Part shown: one piece after another, positions 10,989-22,597 of the stretch
How positions within the stretch are numbered: the stretch's first letter is position 1
How the letters are laid out: each line of letters starts with the position of its first letter
The notes under the pieces: model-generated
Database searches by the model: none
What the model was told of the DNA's origin: nothing
What the model saw: only the letters and a program-made list of their open reading frames with translations
Position numbers and translations under genes: made by a program
Source: Siphonodentalium dalli
Taxonomy: Eukaryota; Mollusca; Scaphopoda; Gadilida; Siphonodentaliidae
Direction of reading: 5' to 3'
Length of the DNA stretch: 64,000 bases
Assembly (NCBI GenBank): GCA_032622095.1
Contig: CP136061.1
Coordinates: 168,707,107 to 168,771,106, forward strand

Positions 10989-12559
10989 TTAACCCTTTGA
11001 ACCCGTAACACCGATATTTAGGTGCAAACGAACCGTGACTATATCCCGTAACACCGATATTTCGGTGCAGCGACGACATGATTCGGTAGCAAATTTATAT
11101 ATAGTATAACGAGCGTCTGACCCACTGATTTATATTTAAATTGCCCCCACATATGTCAGCGGCGCCCATGGTGCGTATGGAATGGTTGACCGCTAGTATC
11201 GGGTAGAAATATATGCGCATGCGCATAGCATATAATCTACAAAAACATACGATATTTTAAGCGAACTATGCCGCTATATTTACGGCATATAATTTCGTGT
11301 TCCCCGTGTCTGTACAGAACAGACGTAATTTAGACACACAATTTCAGTTTAAATTACCCTCGTGTATTAACCAGTGTTCTGCTACATATGGGGAAGGGTC
11401 TATCGCATATGAAGTTGATTTATTCGCGCATGCGCAGACTAGCGCAATGACAAATAAATGGTGTATAACGTACTTATACACGACATACCCACTAATATAT
11501 ATATTTAAATTGGCCTATCGAAGTCAGCGCTGGCAAAGGTGTCTATATGGATTGGCTGCCCGCTAGAAATGGCTAGGAAAATATGCGCATGGGCGCAGAC
11601 TATAATTTATTTTTTAAAATGCGTTTAAGTTAAATGTGGCGCTATATATGACATTTTGTTGCATGTTTCACATGTTAGTATAGTAGACACAATCTAGACA
11701 GCTTACTTGAACAATGGGGCCACGATATGTTACGGGAAATTACGTTGTTTCTGGTCTCTGTAATATCAGTCTCTGTTGTGCCACATGCAGCAAAAAGTCT
11801 ATCGCATATCAAGTTGACTTACTCGCGCATGGTCAGGTATATCTTAATTTCACATTAGAATATACCTGACCATGCGCGAAACGCAATTCGCTGATGTATA
11901 ATTACAACGTTATAAGCTAGAATTCGTTTATCCTGCAAATTTCGGGTAGTTGCCTAGTAACCGTTTCTAAGGCTAGATCGGGTGGCAAAGTCTCCCGATC
12001 TTACAATGATCAGTGGTCCGTGCATGCATATATCATGCCTGCACAGTTTCAGGTAGGTGTCCCCTTTCAACATAACCAACACCATGCGACTAGACACTGT
12101 CTAAATTAAGCCAAAACATACCACTGAATGGTTAGTGCAATTGTGTCATTCGATCAGTTGTGGTATTTGCTTAGCAACCGTTGCTACCCTTAAATGGGAT
12201 ATTTGGTTCACTATTCTGGTCGGGTATATCTCAAATTTCACGTTAGGGTAGTACCTGCATCAAAAAACGCAATCACTGAGGTTGAATTACGACGCTATAA
12301 GCTATATTTACATTTTCCAGTCAATTCCGGGTAGTTGCCTAGCAACCGTTACCAAGGAGTTGCCGCGAGGCAAAGTCTCGCGATCTTATAATGATCGCTG
12401 ATCCATGGGGGACAAACCTGTAAAGTTTCAGACCGGTGTCGCAATTTCAACATAATCAACACCATGCTACTAGAAACTATCTAATTTAAGCGGACATACC
12501 ACTGGGAGTCCCGGGTCAGGGTGTCGATCACTGTGGGGCGCCAGGGTTCAAAGGGTTAA
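10989..12559. mobile_element. piggyBac-like non-autonomous element (TTAA target)
   Basis: Bounded by TTAA on both sides with terminal inverted repeats TTAACCCTTTGAACCC (left) and GGGTTCAAAGGGTTAA (right), the hallmark of piggyBac-superfamily insertions. The 1.57-kb interior is non-coding. It holds two close GTAACACCGATATTT...GGTGCA units near the left end, several ATGCGCATGCGC-type motifs, a hairpin at 11823-11879 (GCGCATGGTCAGGTATAT and complement), and an internal duplication in which GTAGTTGCCTAG(T/C)AACCGTT...AAAGTCTC(C/G)CGATCTTA recurs at about 11945 and 12330. No transposase frame is present. The right end stops 36 bp before the exon at 12596. Confidence 0.75.
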
Positions 12560-12595
12560 ACTACACAGATATTATAGTGAATTTTTATTTTGCAG

Positions 12596-13020
12596 AGACT
12601 CAAATGAGGGAAACGATACAGATAATGATGTATTTAGAAGTGGATCTGAATCCCCACAGTTTATGCAACCACCATCAACACATGACTCGAAACAAAGGCG
12701 TGCAACTGTGAGTGGTGGATCACCTACACTTAGTCAACCACTGTTGGTAGTTGAAGACTTGGATACACCTTCTAGACCAAAATCCTTTACAGAGACTCAG
12801 AATATTTCATACAATGAACTGAACATTGCAGACTGTAAAGTGTATAAGAAATCACCTGAAACTGTAGAAGTAAAAGCTAAAGAAGCCGAAGAATTGACTG
12901 ATGATAAGTCTGAGTCTACAGATTCAAGTAAAACATTAACTGTTGTCTCAGATGGTAGAGATGATAAATCCACAGACGAATCATCACCGGGGAAAGATGA
13001 AGCAAATGAAGTTAAACAAG
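12596..13020 (+). CDS. CNKSR: CNKSR-like exon: disordered region after the PDZ
   Basis: 425-nt internal exon. The acceptor ATTTTTATTTTGCAG is strong; the donor is AACAAG|GTACCA. The opening A completes the codon left by the exon at 3605; the reading frame then runs DSNEGNDTDNDVFRSGSESP, RRATVSGGSPTLSQP, VVEDLDTPSRPKSF and an acidic, Ser/Lys-rich tail (KSESTDSSKTL, DDKSTDESSPGKDE). GSESP followed by a basic-then-Thr/Ser stretch also occurs in the linker after the PDZ of vertebrate CNKSR2/3, which supports the assignment. The rest is low-complexity and probably disordered. Ser residues after RR are plausible kinase sites (inference). The exon leaves one base (G), matched by the two-base start of the exon at 25236. 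Confidence 0.75.
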
Positions 13021-13253
13021 GTACCACATCTTTCTTTCTTATTCCCTGAATTTTTTTTAGAGGAGTATTATAATCATCATGTTTGTGCATGTGTCCGGGT
13101 TGTATGGATCATAACTTTAACAATATTACTCAGAATTCCATGTAATATGGTATATACATGTAGTTGACACTTGCAATGTGCAGATCAAGCTCGAATTTGG
13201 TCATGGTCCGATTATTCTGACAGAGTTAATGTTCAACAGATTTTATTTATACT

Positions 13254-13601
13254 TATACCCCCATGACTGAAGGAAACGGTGGGTATACTGGACTACATGT
13301 GTCTGATCCGATTGTCTGTCTATCAGGATGTCCGTGTGTCCATCCATGCAGATATCTTAACCACAGGTTGTTGGATCTCAATGAAATTTAGTATGGATGT
13401 TCACCACCATCAGGACAATCGTTTTGTGTTGGTTTTCCATTCTTGAGTTATTCATCTTTGTTATTCTGGAAATGTTTATGTTTTTGGCTGTCAGAGCAGA
13501 TATCTCAGCTACAAGTTCTCAGAGCTTAATGATAATTGGTATGGATGTTCATCACTATGAGGACATTCAGTGGAGTGTTCAATAATTTTGTTCTGGTTTT
13601 T
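13254..13601 (+). repeat. Helentron/HINE-like family 2, 5' part, interrupted
   Basis: Starts with TATACCCCCATGACTGAAGG and an imperfect complement GGTGGGTATACTGG. A short CTGTCTATC-type tract and two monomers follow, each with CAGATATCT, a GAAATTTAGTATGGATGTTC-like core and TTCTGGAAATGTTTATG. It is cut at 13601 by the satellite element that runs to 16130. Similar TTCTGGAAATGTTGATATCT text resumes after it at 16134. Confidence 0.55.
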
Positions 13602-16130
13602 AGCTCAACTTTACTTTGTAAAGTTTGAGCTATTGCCATGGCTTTGTCGTCCGTCGTCCGTGTGTGTGTATGTACGTGTGTACGTAAGGCATCAACAATG
13701 CAGACTACAGGTCGTACCTTTGGTCGGATCATTATGAAATTTGTCACAGCTGTTGACATCAACATTTAGACCAGAATGATTAATTTTGGGGTCATTCGGA
13801 AGAAAAACATGGCCGCCAGTGGCCATCTTGGATTTCAAAATTCAATCCATTAGCACGGGCTACAGGCCGTACTGTTTGTCTGATCATCATGAAATTTGTC
13901 ATGGAAGTTAATATTGACATGTAGATGGGAACGAGTAATTTTGGGGTCATTCGGCCCAAAAACATGGCCACTAGCAGCCATCTTGGATTTTACTCTTTGT
14001 ATGACTAAATTCTTTAGCACGGGCTGCAGGTCGTACTTTTAGTCTGATCAGCATAAAATTTGTCAAGAATGTTAATAATCACATGTAGATGGGAACGAGT
14101 CATTTTGGGGTCATTCGGCCAAAAAACATGGCCGCCAGCAGCCATCTTTGATTTTACTCTTTGTATGACTAAATCCTTTGTTCTAGAGTTATTCATTTTT
14201 GTTTATCTGGAAATGTTGATATCTCTGTCAAAGATATCTTGAACACTGAACTATTGGTTATACTTCATGCTTCACATGTCATAGAGCACATTAGAATCAA
14301 CTTGAACAGTATGCTCCAACTGGCTGCCTTCCTTCTGAACCAGGGTGGCTTCTCTTGTGACCAAACGAGGGAAGCCTAAAAAAAATTCCTCATAAAACCA
14401 GGCAACCTAGCCAGGATGCTTGCCCTCTTTCTCTATCATCTCGATGGGCATTGCCTCATTGAGACAAAGTCATGCTGCCACTGCATCTTCTTGACTAAGA
14501 AGAGCTTGATTAGGGCGCTGCAAATTGATTAGATTCAATGTGATTCGGAATCGTTTGTCTAATTCGATTCGATTCAAAATCGGCAACCCTGGTTCAAATT
14601 GTATCGAATCTGTTCTCTCAGGTGCATTCACATGGTTCTATAGACTACTTATAGCACATTACTCGTGAGCTAAATAACTTTGTGATAATAGCGAACACAT
14701 GAACATACATGTAGATGGGAACGAGTCATTTTGGGGTCATTCGGCCAAAAAACATGGCCGCCAGCAGCCATCTTTGATTTTACTCTTTGTATGACTAAAT
14801 CCTTTAGCACAGGCTACAGGTCATACCTTTAGTATGATCATCATACAATTTGTCATGGCTGTTGAAATTGGAATGTAGATGGGAACGAGTCATATTGGGG
14901 TCATTCGGACAAAAAACATGGCCACCAGCGGCCATCATGGATTTCAAAATTTAATCCATTAGCACAGGCCACAGGTCGTACTGTTCGTCTGATCATCATC
15001 AAATTTGTCATGGATGATAATATTGACATGTAGATGGGAACGAGTAATTTTGGGGTCATTGATTTTACTCTTTGTATGACTAAATTCTTTAGCACGGGCT
15101 GCAGGTCGTACCTTTAGTCTGATCATCATAAAATTTGTCATGGATATTAACAATGACATGTAGATGGGAACGAGTAATTTTGGGGTCATGGTCGCCAGCA
15201 GCCATCTTGGATTTTACTCTTTGTATGAGTAAATTCTTTAGCACGGGCTACAGGTCGTACCTTTAGTCTTATCATCATAAAATTTGTCATGGCTGTTGAA
15301 ATTGGAATGTAGATGGGAACGAGTCATTTTGGGGTCATTCGGACAAAAAACATGGCCGCCAACAGCCATCTTTGATTTTACTCTTTGTATGACTAAATCC
15401 TTTAGCACGGGCTACAGGTCGTACCTTTAGTCTGATCATCATAAAATTTGTCATGGCTGCTGAAATTGGAATGTAGATGGGAACAAGTCATTTTGGGGTC
15501 ATTCGGACAAAAAACATGGCCGCCAGCGACCATCTTGTATTTCAAAATTTAATCCATTAGTACGGGCCACAGGTCGTACTGTTCGTCTGATCATCATGAA
15601 ATTTGTCATGAATGATAATATTGACATGTAGATGGGAACGAGTAATTTTGGGATCATTCGGCCAAAAAACATGGCGGCGAGCAGCCATCTTGGATTTTAC
15701 TCTTTGTATGACTAAATTCTTTAGCACAGGCTGCAGGTCGTACCTTTAGTCTGATCATCATATAATTTGCCATGGATGTTAACAATGACATGTAGATGGG
15801 AACGATTCATTTTGGAGTTATTCGGCCGAAAAACATGGCCGCCAGCAGCCATCTTGGATTTTACTCTTTGTATGACTAAATCCTTTAGCACGGGCTACAG
15901 GTCGTACCTTTAGCCTGATCATCATAAAATTTGTCATGAATGTTAATAATAACATAGATGGGAATGACTCATTTTGGGGTCATTCGGCCGAAAACATGGC
16001 CGCCAGCAGCCATCTTGGATTTTACTTTTCTCTTCATGTCTATAAACTAGTATTAGACATTCAACTTTCCACATTCCTAATCGCTCCATTGACTGTAATA
16101 CATTAAATTATTCCCTTTCCAAGTTGAGCT
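13602..16130 (+). repeat. Satellite-bearing element, AGCTCAAC family, longest copy
   Basis: The 5' end is the palindrome AGCTCAACTTTACTTTGTAA-AGTTTGAGCT, then TATTGCCATGGC and a CGTCCGTCGTCCGTGTG tract. Tandem monomers of about 166 bp follow, each running TAGCACGGGCTACAGGTCGT, GATCATCATGAAATTTGTCA, ACATGTAGATGGGAACGAGT, TTTTGGGGTCATTCGG, ACATGGCCGCCAGCAGCCAT, then CTTGGATTTTACTCTTTGTA. About a dozen monomers lie at 13660-14179 and 14709-16035. The 3' end CCAAGTTGAGCT is an inverted copy of the 5' terminus. Minus-strand open frames across the array are products of the repeat, not genes. Same family at 24399, 25557, 56380, 61544. Confidence 0.75.
14180..14708 (+). repeat. 529-bp duplication embedded in the satellite array (copy 1)
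   Basis: Identical to 16134-16662 except for about four substitutions and no indels. It starts GTTCTAGAGTTATTC and ends ATGAACATAC. It sits between two satellite monomers, interrupting the array. It contains a GATTCGATTCG-rich stretch found also at 17065-17105 and 19530-19560. Confidence 0.85.
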
Positions 16131-16133
16131 ACA

Positions 16134-16662
16134 GTTCTAGAGTTATTCATTTTTGTTTATCTGGAAATGTTGATATCTCTGTCAAAGATATCTTGAACAC
16201 TGAACTATTGGTTATACTTCATGCTTCACATGTCATAGAGCACATTAGAATCAACTTGAACAGTATGCTCCAACTGGCTGCCTTCCTTCTGAACCAGGGT
16301 GGCTTCTCTTGTGACCAAACGAGGGAAGCCTAAAAAAAATTCCTCATAAAACCAGGCAACCTAGCCAGGATGCTTGCCCTCTTTCTCTATCATCTCGATG
16401 GGCATTGCCTCATTGAGACAAAGTCATGCTGCTACTGCATCTTCTTGACTAAGAAGAGCTTGATTAGGGCGCTGCAAATTGATTAGATTCAATGTGATTC
16501 GGAATCGTTTGTCTAATTCGATTCGATTCAAAATCGGCAACCCTGGTTCAAATTGTATCAAATCTGTTCTCTCAGGTGCATTCACATGGTTCTATAGACT
16601 ACTTATAACACATTACTCGTGATCTAAATAACTTTGTGATAATAGCGAACACATGAACATAC
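16134..16662 (+). repeat. 529-bp duplication, copy at the 3' flank of the satellite element
   Basis: Copy 2 begins four bases after the element's terminal AGTTGAGCT. Because this copy lies in the 3' flank, it is the likely source and the copy within the array the derivative. Colinear with 14180-14708 over its whole length. Confidence 0.85.
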
Positions 16663-17117
16663 AGATAACACAGTCGCAAATGATCCATTACCGCCCAATT
16701 ATCTCAGTAAGAATGACACAAACCCAACATGACTCTGGGATTCCAGGATCTGAATATCATAAGGAAATTACAGCCAAACTCATTCGCCAAACGTCACAAG
16801 TCTCCATTCCGTATACTGCCATCGAAAGTTCGAAAGCACATTATACATAGTTACTCCCCATCCACCACTCATCGCATTCAATGATTTGCCATCAGTATTT
16901 ACTGGTATGAGGAAAATGAGATGCAAGCGTATTGCGCAGAAGACTAATTAATATCATTATAGCTAATATAAAATACATTGGTGATCTGTTATTAAGAGGA
17001 TTTCTGTTCATTACAGCTACCAATTTAAGTGTTTGCCAAACTGTGCAACCTCTTTCACTGCTGATACACTCGATTTAACGATTCGATTTGAGATTCGGTG
17101 CAATTTCGAATCTCTTA
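16663..17117. other. Intron, nothing recognised
   Basis: Non-repetitive AT-rich sequence; the frame at 16653-16850 has no recognisable domain. The last 60 bases carry CGATTCGATTTGAGATTCG, a motif shared with the 529-bp duplication, and end in the TTA target duplication of the next element. Confidence 0.4.
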
Positions 17118-19509
17118 GGGAGCATGTCAAAACCTCTTTCGCATATGCGAAAAAAATGCGAAAAATATGGCGTCATTATCGGAGTTTTTTCATCATTATC
17201 GCACGCCGTAACGTTGTATGTTTTCGTCATTTTCGCCGTCTTGGTTCAATGTTTTCGCAATTATCGCAGTTTTGTTTCCCAGTTTCAGAGTTTTGCTCAA
17301 ATGTTCGCTGTTTTGTTTCGACATATTTTCACAGTGTTTGTTTTCGTCAAGATCGCAGCATTGTTTCCGTCAATATTGCTGTAGTGTCGATATGATTGGC
17401 AGCACAGTATGTGTTCAATAAATACGCCATGGTCGCATATTTATACCGATGTGTCGCGAACGGGAAGATGTCGGTGTCCGTGCTGAAATTTTACAGATCA
17501 GAGTTTTTCTCATAAGAATTCCAATGAACACTTAAAAAACTCTGATTTAATCATAGTTTTATCCGATATGAAAAAACTCTGATTTGATCGGAGTTCTGTA
17601 TATTAGTTAATTTCTCAGATCTTCTAAAATCTTTGATTTGGTTAATATCGGACAATTCAAACTCCATTTAATGGACTATTATTAATAGAAGATTAAATTC
17701 CTAAATAAATGATTCCCAGACCCCGATTTATATAATAGGATACACATGCTATTTTCCGTGTCACAATCATTTCAAACCTACATTTTGATGTGGCCGCAAA
17801 TCCGTGGGATTACAGTAAAGGTTGAAGCCCCCCAATATCTTGTGAAACAATTGCTACATCGTCGCATTATGAGTGCTGCAGTGGTACCGTAAACAATGCA
17901 AATTTTGATTTCGGATAAGTTTTTGTGTGTGATTATGTAACTTATCCTCATTTTGGGTCAACGGTCACCATTTAATTGTGCGAACTATTATGAATAAAAG
18001 AATACAGGACCACAATAAATTATTCCACAACCCCGATTTATAGTATACTTTCCGTGTGCCACGTAGAGTTTCTACAGTTTCAATTTGTCTTTCTATATCA
18101 AACACACATTTTAATGTGGACGCAAATTAGGGGGTTTACACTACAGTAAAGGTGACAAAGCTCTGAATTTAATTTGCAACATCGTCGGATTCTGAAAATA
18201 CCATAAACCCGGTGGTGGTTTCGCAAGATAAGTATGAAATCATTGTTAGATAGATATCGGAAGCGCAGCGCTATCATATTATATATCATATTATATAATA
18301 GTTTGTTAATTTGGAATTTCCACGAATTGCACGTGTTATGTTGTGCTATTTTTAGCACTGTAATTATCCAGGCAAATCCTAGTTATGTTTGTGGGTACCA
18401 TTGACTGGCAGAGGAGTTGAATGTTATATTTTTCTCGATTCTTTATTGAATAAATAATTAAAACATGGATAATGATATACATTGATAATTATAAAACAAT
18501 GAACTTTGAGGTGTGGCTCTATGTCTGGTGTTGATACAACGTGATGAGGGCTTGTTCTATGTCGGATCCATGCTTTGCTGGATGGACGGTTGTCGCTCCC
18601 GTTGTGGGTTGGTGCAGCTGGTTTAAAATTTCTGTGTGATTTCATCTTTTTTTCTATTGAATGTGTGATACCTGGGGTTGTGAAAACCCTAACTTCGCAA
18701 TGTCGACCTGTGTAAACTGTTGGTCTAATAATTTCCCAACTGCATATAAATTATGTCCGCTAACGATAGATCTATTCGATTTCATTTCGTAACCATGATT
18801 GAACTGATGTTATTATGACATCAACTCGCTTGATTTGTGATTTTATATATCAAATGTGCTGTTTTGGCCAGCGAGTTAAACCATTGTTCACTAATTGAGA
18901 GGACATCACAACACCAAAAATCTGTCGCACAGTTCATGCATAGTTGTGAGGGACCGGTATACGTCATAGGTTTGTATAGCCTTTCGCTAAATGTCAACCC
19001 TTCACACGTTTGGAATGAGTTGACTATTGTTTAATTAGGCCTTATGCGAACTCATAGCTATCAAAACAGTCTAACTGTCAAGTCGATGTACTTGTATGTT
19101 AACCGCATAGAGTTATTTGTATGGCCTTTGGCTGAACACTATTTTCCTTCACACAGTTCAGCCAATCAGAATTCAGCTGGCATCTGATTTCACAGAAGGC
19201 AAAAATAAATGTGCGAATTTATGAAGTGTAACAACATCGCATTGATGTTTTAACTTTTCGTCGTTTGCGAATATTGATCAATGTATCGCTGTCGTGACTT
19301 TCGCGTTGTCGAAAGTTTCGACATTTTACTAAAATGTTTAGCCTGTTGTGGTTTCGACGTTATAGCGTTTTTATGGTCAATCGCTTTCGATGTTATCGCA
19401 TTATTTTTTTGTCATTTTCGACATTTCATTTTTGCACATTTACGTCAAAAGTTTTTCGGCATTATCAACATTATTTTTGCATATGCGAAAGAGGTTTTGA
19501 CATGCTCCC
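17118..19509. mobile_element. TIR DNA transposon, non-autonomous, copy 1 (Harbinger-like TTA target)
   Basis: 2,392-bp element with terminal inverted repeats GGGAGCATGTCAAAACCTCT and its exact complement at the right end, flanked by TTA on both sides (17115-17117 and 19510-19512). A 3-bp TTA/TAA duplication and GG-starting TIRs suggest PIF/Harbinger, but no transposase is present. Subterminal zones at both ends are built from TTTCG / TTATCGC words repeated about every 11-12 bp (17155-17390 and 19260-19470). The open frames there (17033-17395, 19281-19517) reflect that periodicity rather than genes. Confidence 0.7.
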
Positions 19510-19970
19510 TTACCTGATTTGATCTGAGAATCGAATCGAAATGAAAACCCTTGAATCGCAGGGCCCTATATTTTATTTTGGTTTAATGTGGGGTGTCATT
19601 TTTGATGGATCTTCAATATCAGTCGCTCCAGATACAGTCCTTGGCACATCATTATAATTGATGCTATGGTAGATAATTATTCTCATCCACGCCGGGGACA
19701 TAGTGATGGCCTTTAACTCCCAGAGACACGTATTTTCAAGTCAATCTTTAATATGATACTACTTTAGAAATACTACTACTCAGACTAATGCACCATCAGA
19801 AAAACGACCTCTCCCAGTTGTCCCCATGTCACTCCTTTATCTGTCTTCTGTCGTATATGTATAAAACTTCCTAGTATACGGATAAAGCCTTAGTTACATA
19901 TCATACTACAACTAGACAAATAAACTTACTTTAATAGGATGCCAAGAAGAAAAGTTAGAACTCGGGTAAT
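19510..19970. other. Spacer between two inverted transposon copies
   Basis: About 460 bp. The first part, GATTTGATCTGAGAATCGAATCG to TTGAATCGCAGGGCCC, looks like the end of an older small repeat into which copy 1 inserted. The rest is unrecognised. Confidence 0.45.
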
Positions 19971-21158
19971 GGACCATGTCAATAATGCCGAAAAACTTTC
20001 AACGTAATCTGATGTAATTGTACAAAAAAAATGCAATAACGTCGAAAGCGACTGGCCATAAAAGCGCTATAACGTCGAATCCACAACAGGCTAAACATTT
20101 TAGTAAAATGTCGAAACTTTCGATAACGCAAAAGTTGCTACGTCGAAACATTGATCGATATTTACAAACGACGAAAAGTTAAAACATCGATGCGATGTTG
20201 GTACACTTCATAAATTCGCGCATTTATTTTTGCTTTTGCGAAATCAGATGCCAGCTGAATATTGATTGGCTGAACTGTGTGAAGGAAAATAAAGTTCAGC
20301 CAAAGGCCATACAAATAACTCTATGCGGTTAACAAACAAGTACAACAACTTGACAGTTCGACTGTTTTGATAGCTATGAGTTCGCATAAGGCCTAATTAA
20401 ACAATAGTCAACACATTCCAAATGTGTGATGTTGGTGACATTTAGCGAAAGGCTATACAAACCTATGACGTATACCGGTCCCTCACAACTATGCATGAAC
20501 TGTGCGACAGATTTTTGGTGTTGTGATGTCTTCTCAATTAGTGAACAATGGTTTAACTCGTTGGCCTAAAAGCACATTTGATATATAAAATCCCAAATCA
20601 AGCGACTTGATGTCATAATAATATCAGTTCAATCATGGCTACGAAACCGTGATGAAATCGAATAGATCTATCGTTAGCGGGCACATGTACGCAGTTGGGA
20701 AATTATTAGACCAGCAGTTTACACAGGTCGATATTGCTAAGTTAGGGTTTTCACAACCGCCAGGTATCACACATCCAACAGAAAAAGGATGAAATCACAC
20801 TGAAATTTGAAACCAGCTGCACCAACCCACAACGGGAGCGACAGCTGTCCATCCAGCAAAGCATGGATCCGATATAGAACAAGCCCTCATCACGTTGTAT
20901 CAACGCCAGGCATAGAGCCATACCCCCTAAATTCATTGATTTATAATGGTATGTATATCATTATCCATGTTTTAATTATTTATACAATAAAGAATCGAGA
21001 AAAATATAACAAACGAAACTAGGATTGGCCTGGGAAATTACAGTGCTAAAAATAGCACAACATGACAGAACAATCTGAGCACATGCAATTCGTGGAAATT
21101 CCAATTTAACAAACTATTATATTAGGTTTTTTATTAACTTAACTTTATAGCATCTGAT

Positions 21159-21370
21159 CGCTGATATATATTGAATAAAATGTGTAGATTTGAAATAAAA
21201 GTCGCAGATGAATTAATAACGCTGCGCTTTTGGTCAGGACCGTATTCTTTTATTCATAATAGTTTGCTGATATATATTGAATAAAATGTGTAGATTTGAA
21301 ATAAAACTCGCCGACGAATTAATAACGCTGCACTTTTGGTCAGGACTGTATTCTTTTATTCATAATAGTT
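21159..21370. repeat. Tandem duplication, two units of about 106 bp
   Basis: GCTGATATATATTGAATAAA ... TTCTTTTATTCATAATAGTT occurs twice back to back with a few substitutions. Only a single equivalent trace is present in the other transposon copy (near 17990), so the duplication arose in this arm. Confidence 0.8.
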
Positions 21371-22597
21371 CACACAATTTAACCGTGACCGTTGACCCAA
21401 AATGAGGACAAGTTACATAATCACACACAAAAACTTGCATTGTTTACGGTACCACTACAGCACTCATAATTCGACAATGTGGCAATTAATAGCACTTGCT
21501 TCACGAGATATTGGGGGCTTCAATCTTTACTGTAAACCCACGGATTTGCATCCACATAAAAACGTAGCTTTGAAACAGAGTTGCACAGCGACAGATTTAT
21601 CCCTCAGAGTCATGCCACACTGATCCGTAATTGAACATGTGCACCCCAGTGTTTATATAACTAAAAATAGAACCGATGCAAGATCATACGTCATTAACAC
21701 GGGCAAGCGCTTTCACTAAAATAAAGTGCGCTCAGTGATACATGAATGTTAATTTCCCTAATCACGAATACAAATTCACAACAGTATTGGGTTTGACTTT
21801 CTTCTCAATTCTTGTTTAGGTTATCCATGTACTAATCAATCATTAAATGAAGGCCCTTGGGCCAGTGATAACGGACCTATATTTCGGAAGCGGCTTAATA
21901 TGGAAAGTACAAGGTCACGGCCTTTTTGTTAGCTCCACATTCATATATAAGTCTGTTTACTTTGCTGCGTATCCTATTATATTAATCAGGGTCTGGGAAT
22001 CATTTATTTGGGATTTTAATCTTCTATTAATAATAGTTTATTAAACGGAGTTTGAATTGTCCGATATAAACCAAATCGATTTTAGAAGATCGGAGAAATT
22101 TACTAATATACAGAACTCCGATCAAATCAGAGTTTTTTTCATATCGGAGAAAACTCCGATTAAATCAGAGTTTTTTTAAGTGCTCATTGGAATTCTTACC
22201 GGAGAAAAACTCCGATCTGAGAAATTTCAGTACGGACACCGACATATCTTCCTATTCGCGACACATCGGTATAAAACTGTGACCATGGCGTAACACAAAC
22301 TGTGCTGCCGATCCTATCGACACTGCAGCAATATTGACGGAAACAATGCTGCGGTCTTGACGAAAACAAACACTGTGAAAACATGTCGAAACAAAACAGC
22401 GAACATTTGAGCAAAACTCCGAAACTGCGAAACAAAACTGCAATAGTTGTAAAAACATCGAACCAAGACACGAAAATGACGAAAACGTGCAGCGTTACGG
22501 CGTGCGATACGAAAAAACGTGTGTACGAAAAAACTCTGATAATGTCCAAAAAACAACGTTAATGATGTCACATTTTTCGCACTTATATCGCATTTTT

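Noticed and set aside
14901-15189. Minus-strand frames with SLLSMTNFMMIR-type peptides, also near 13526, 61553 and 63664
   Set aside because: Translation of the 166-bp satellite monomer; repeated with the monomer and without start context.
17033-17421. Three overlapping plus-strand frames with FRHFR/FVFV-like peptides, mirrored at 22196-22571
   Set aside because: They follow the TTTCG-type periodic DNA of a transposon arm in several frames at once, and the same peptides appear in the inverted copy; sequence periodicity, not coding.
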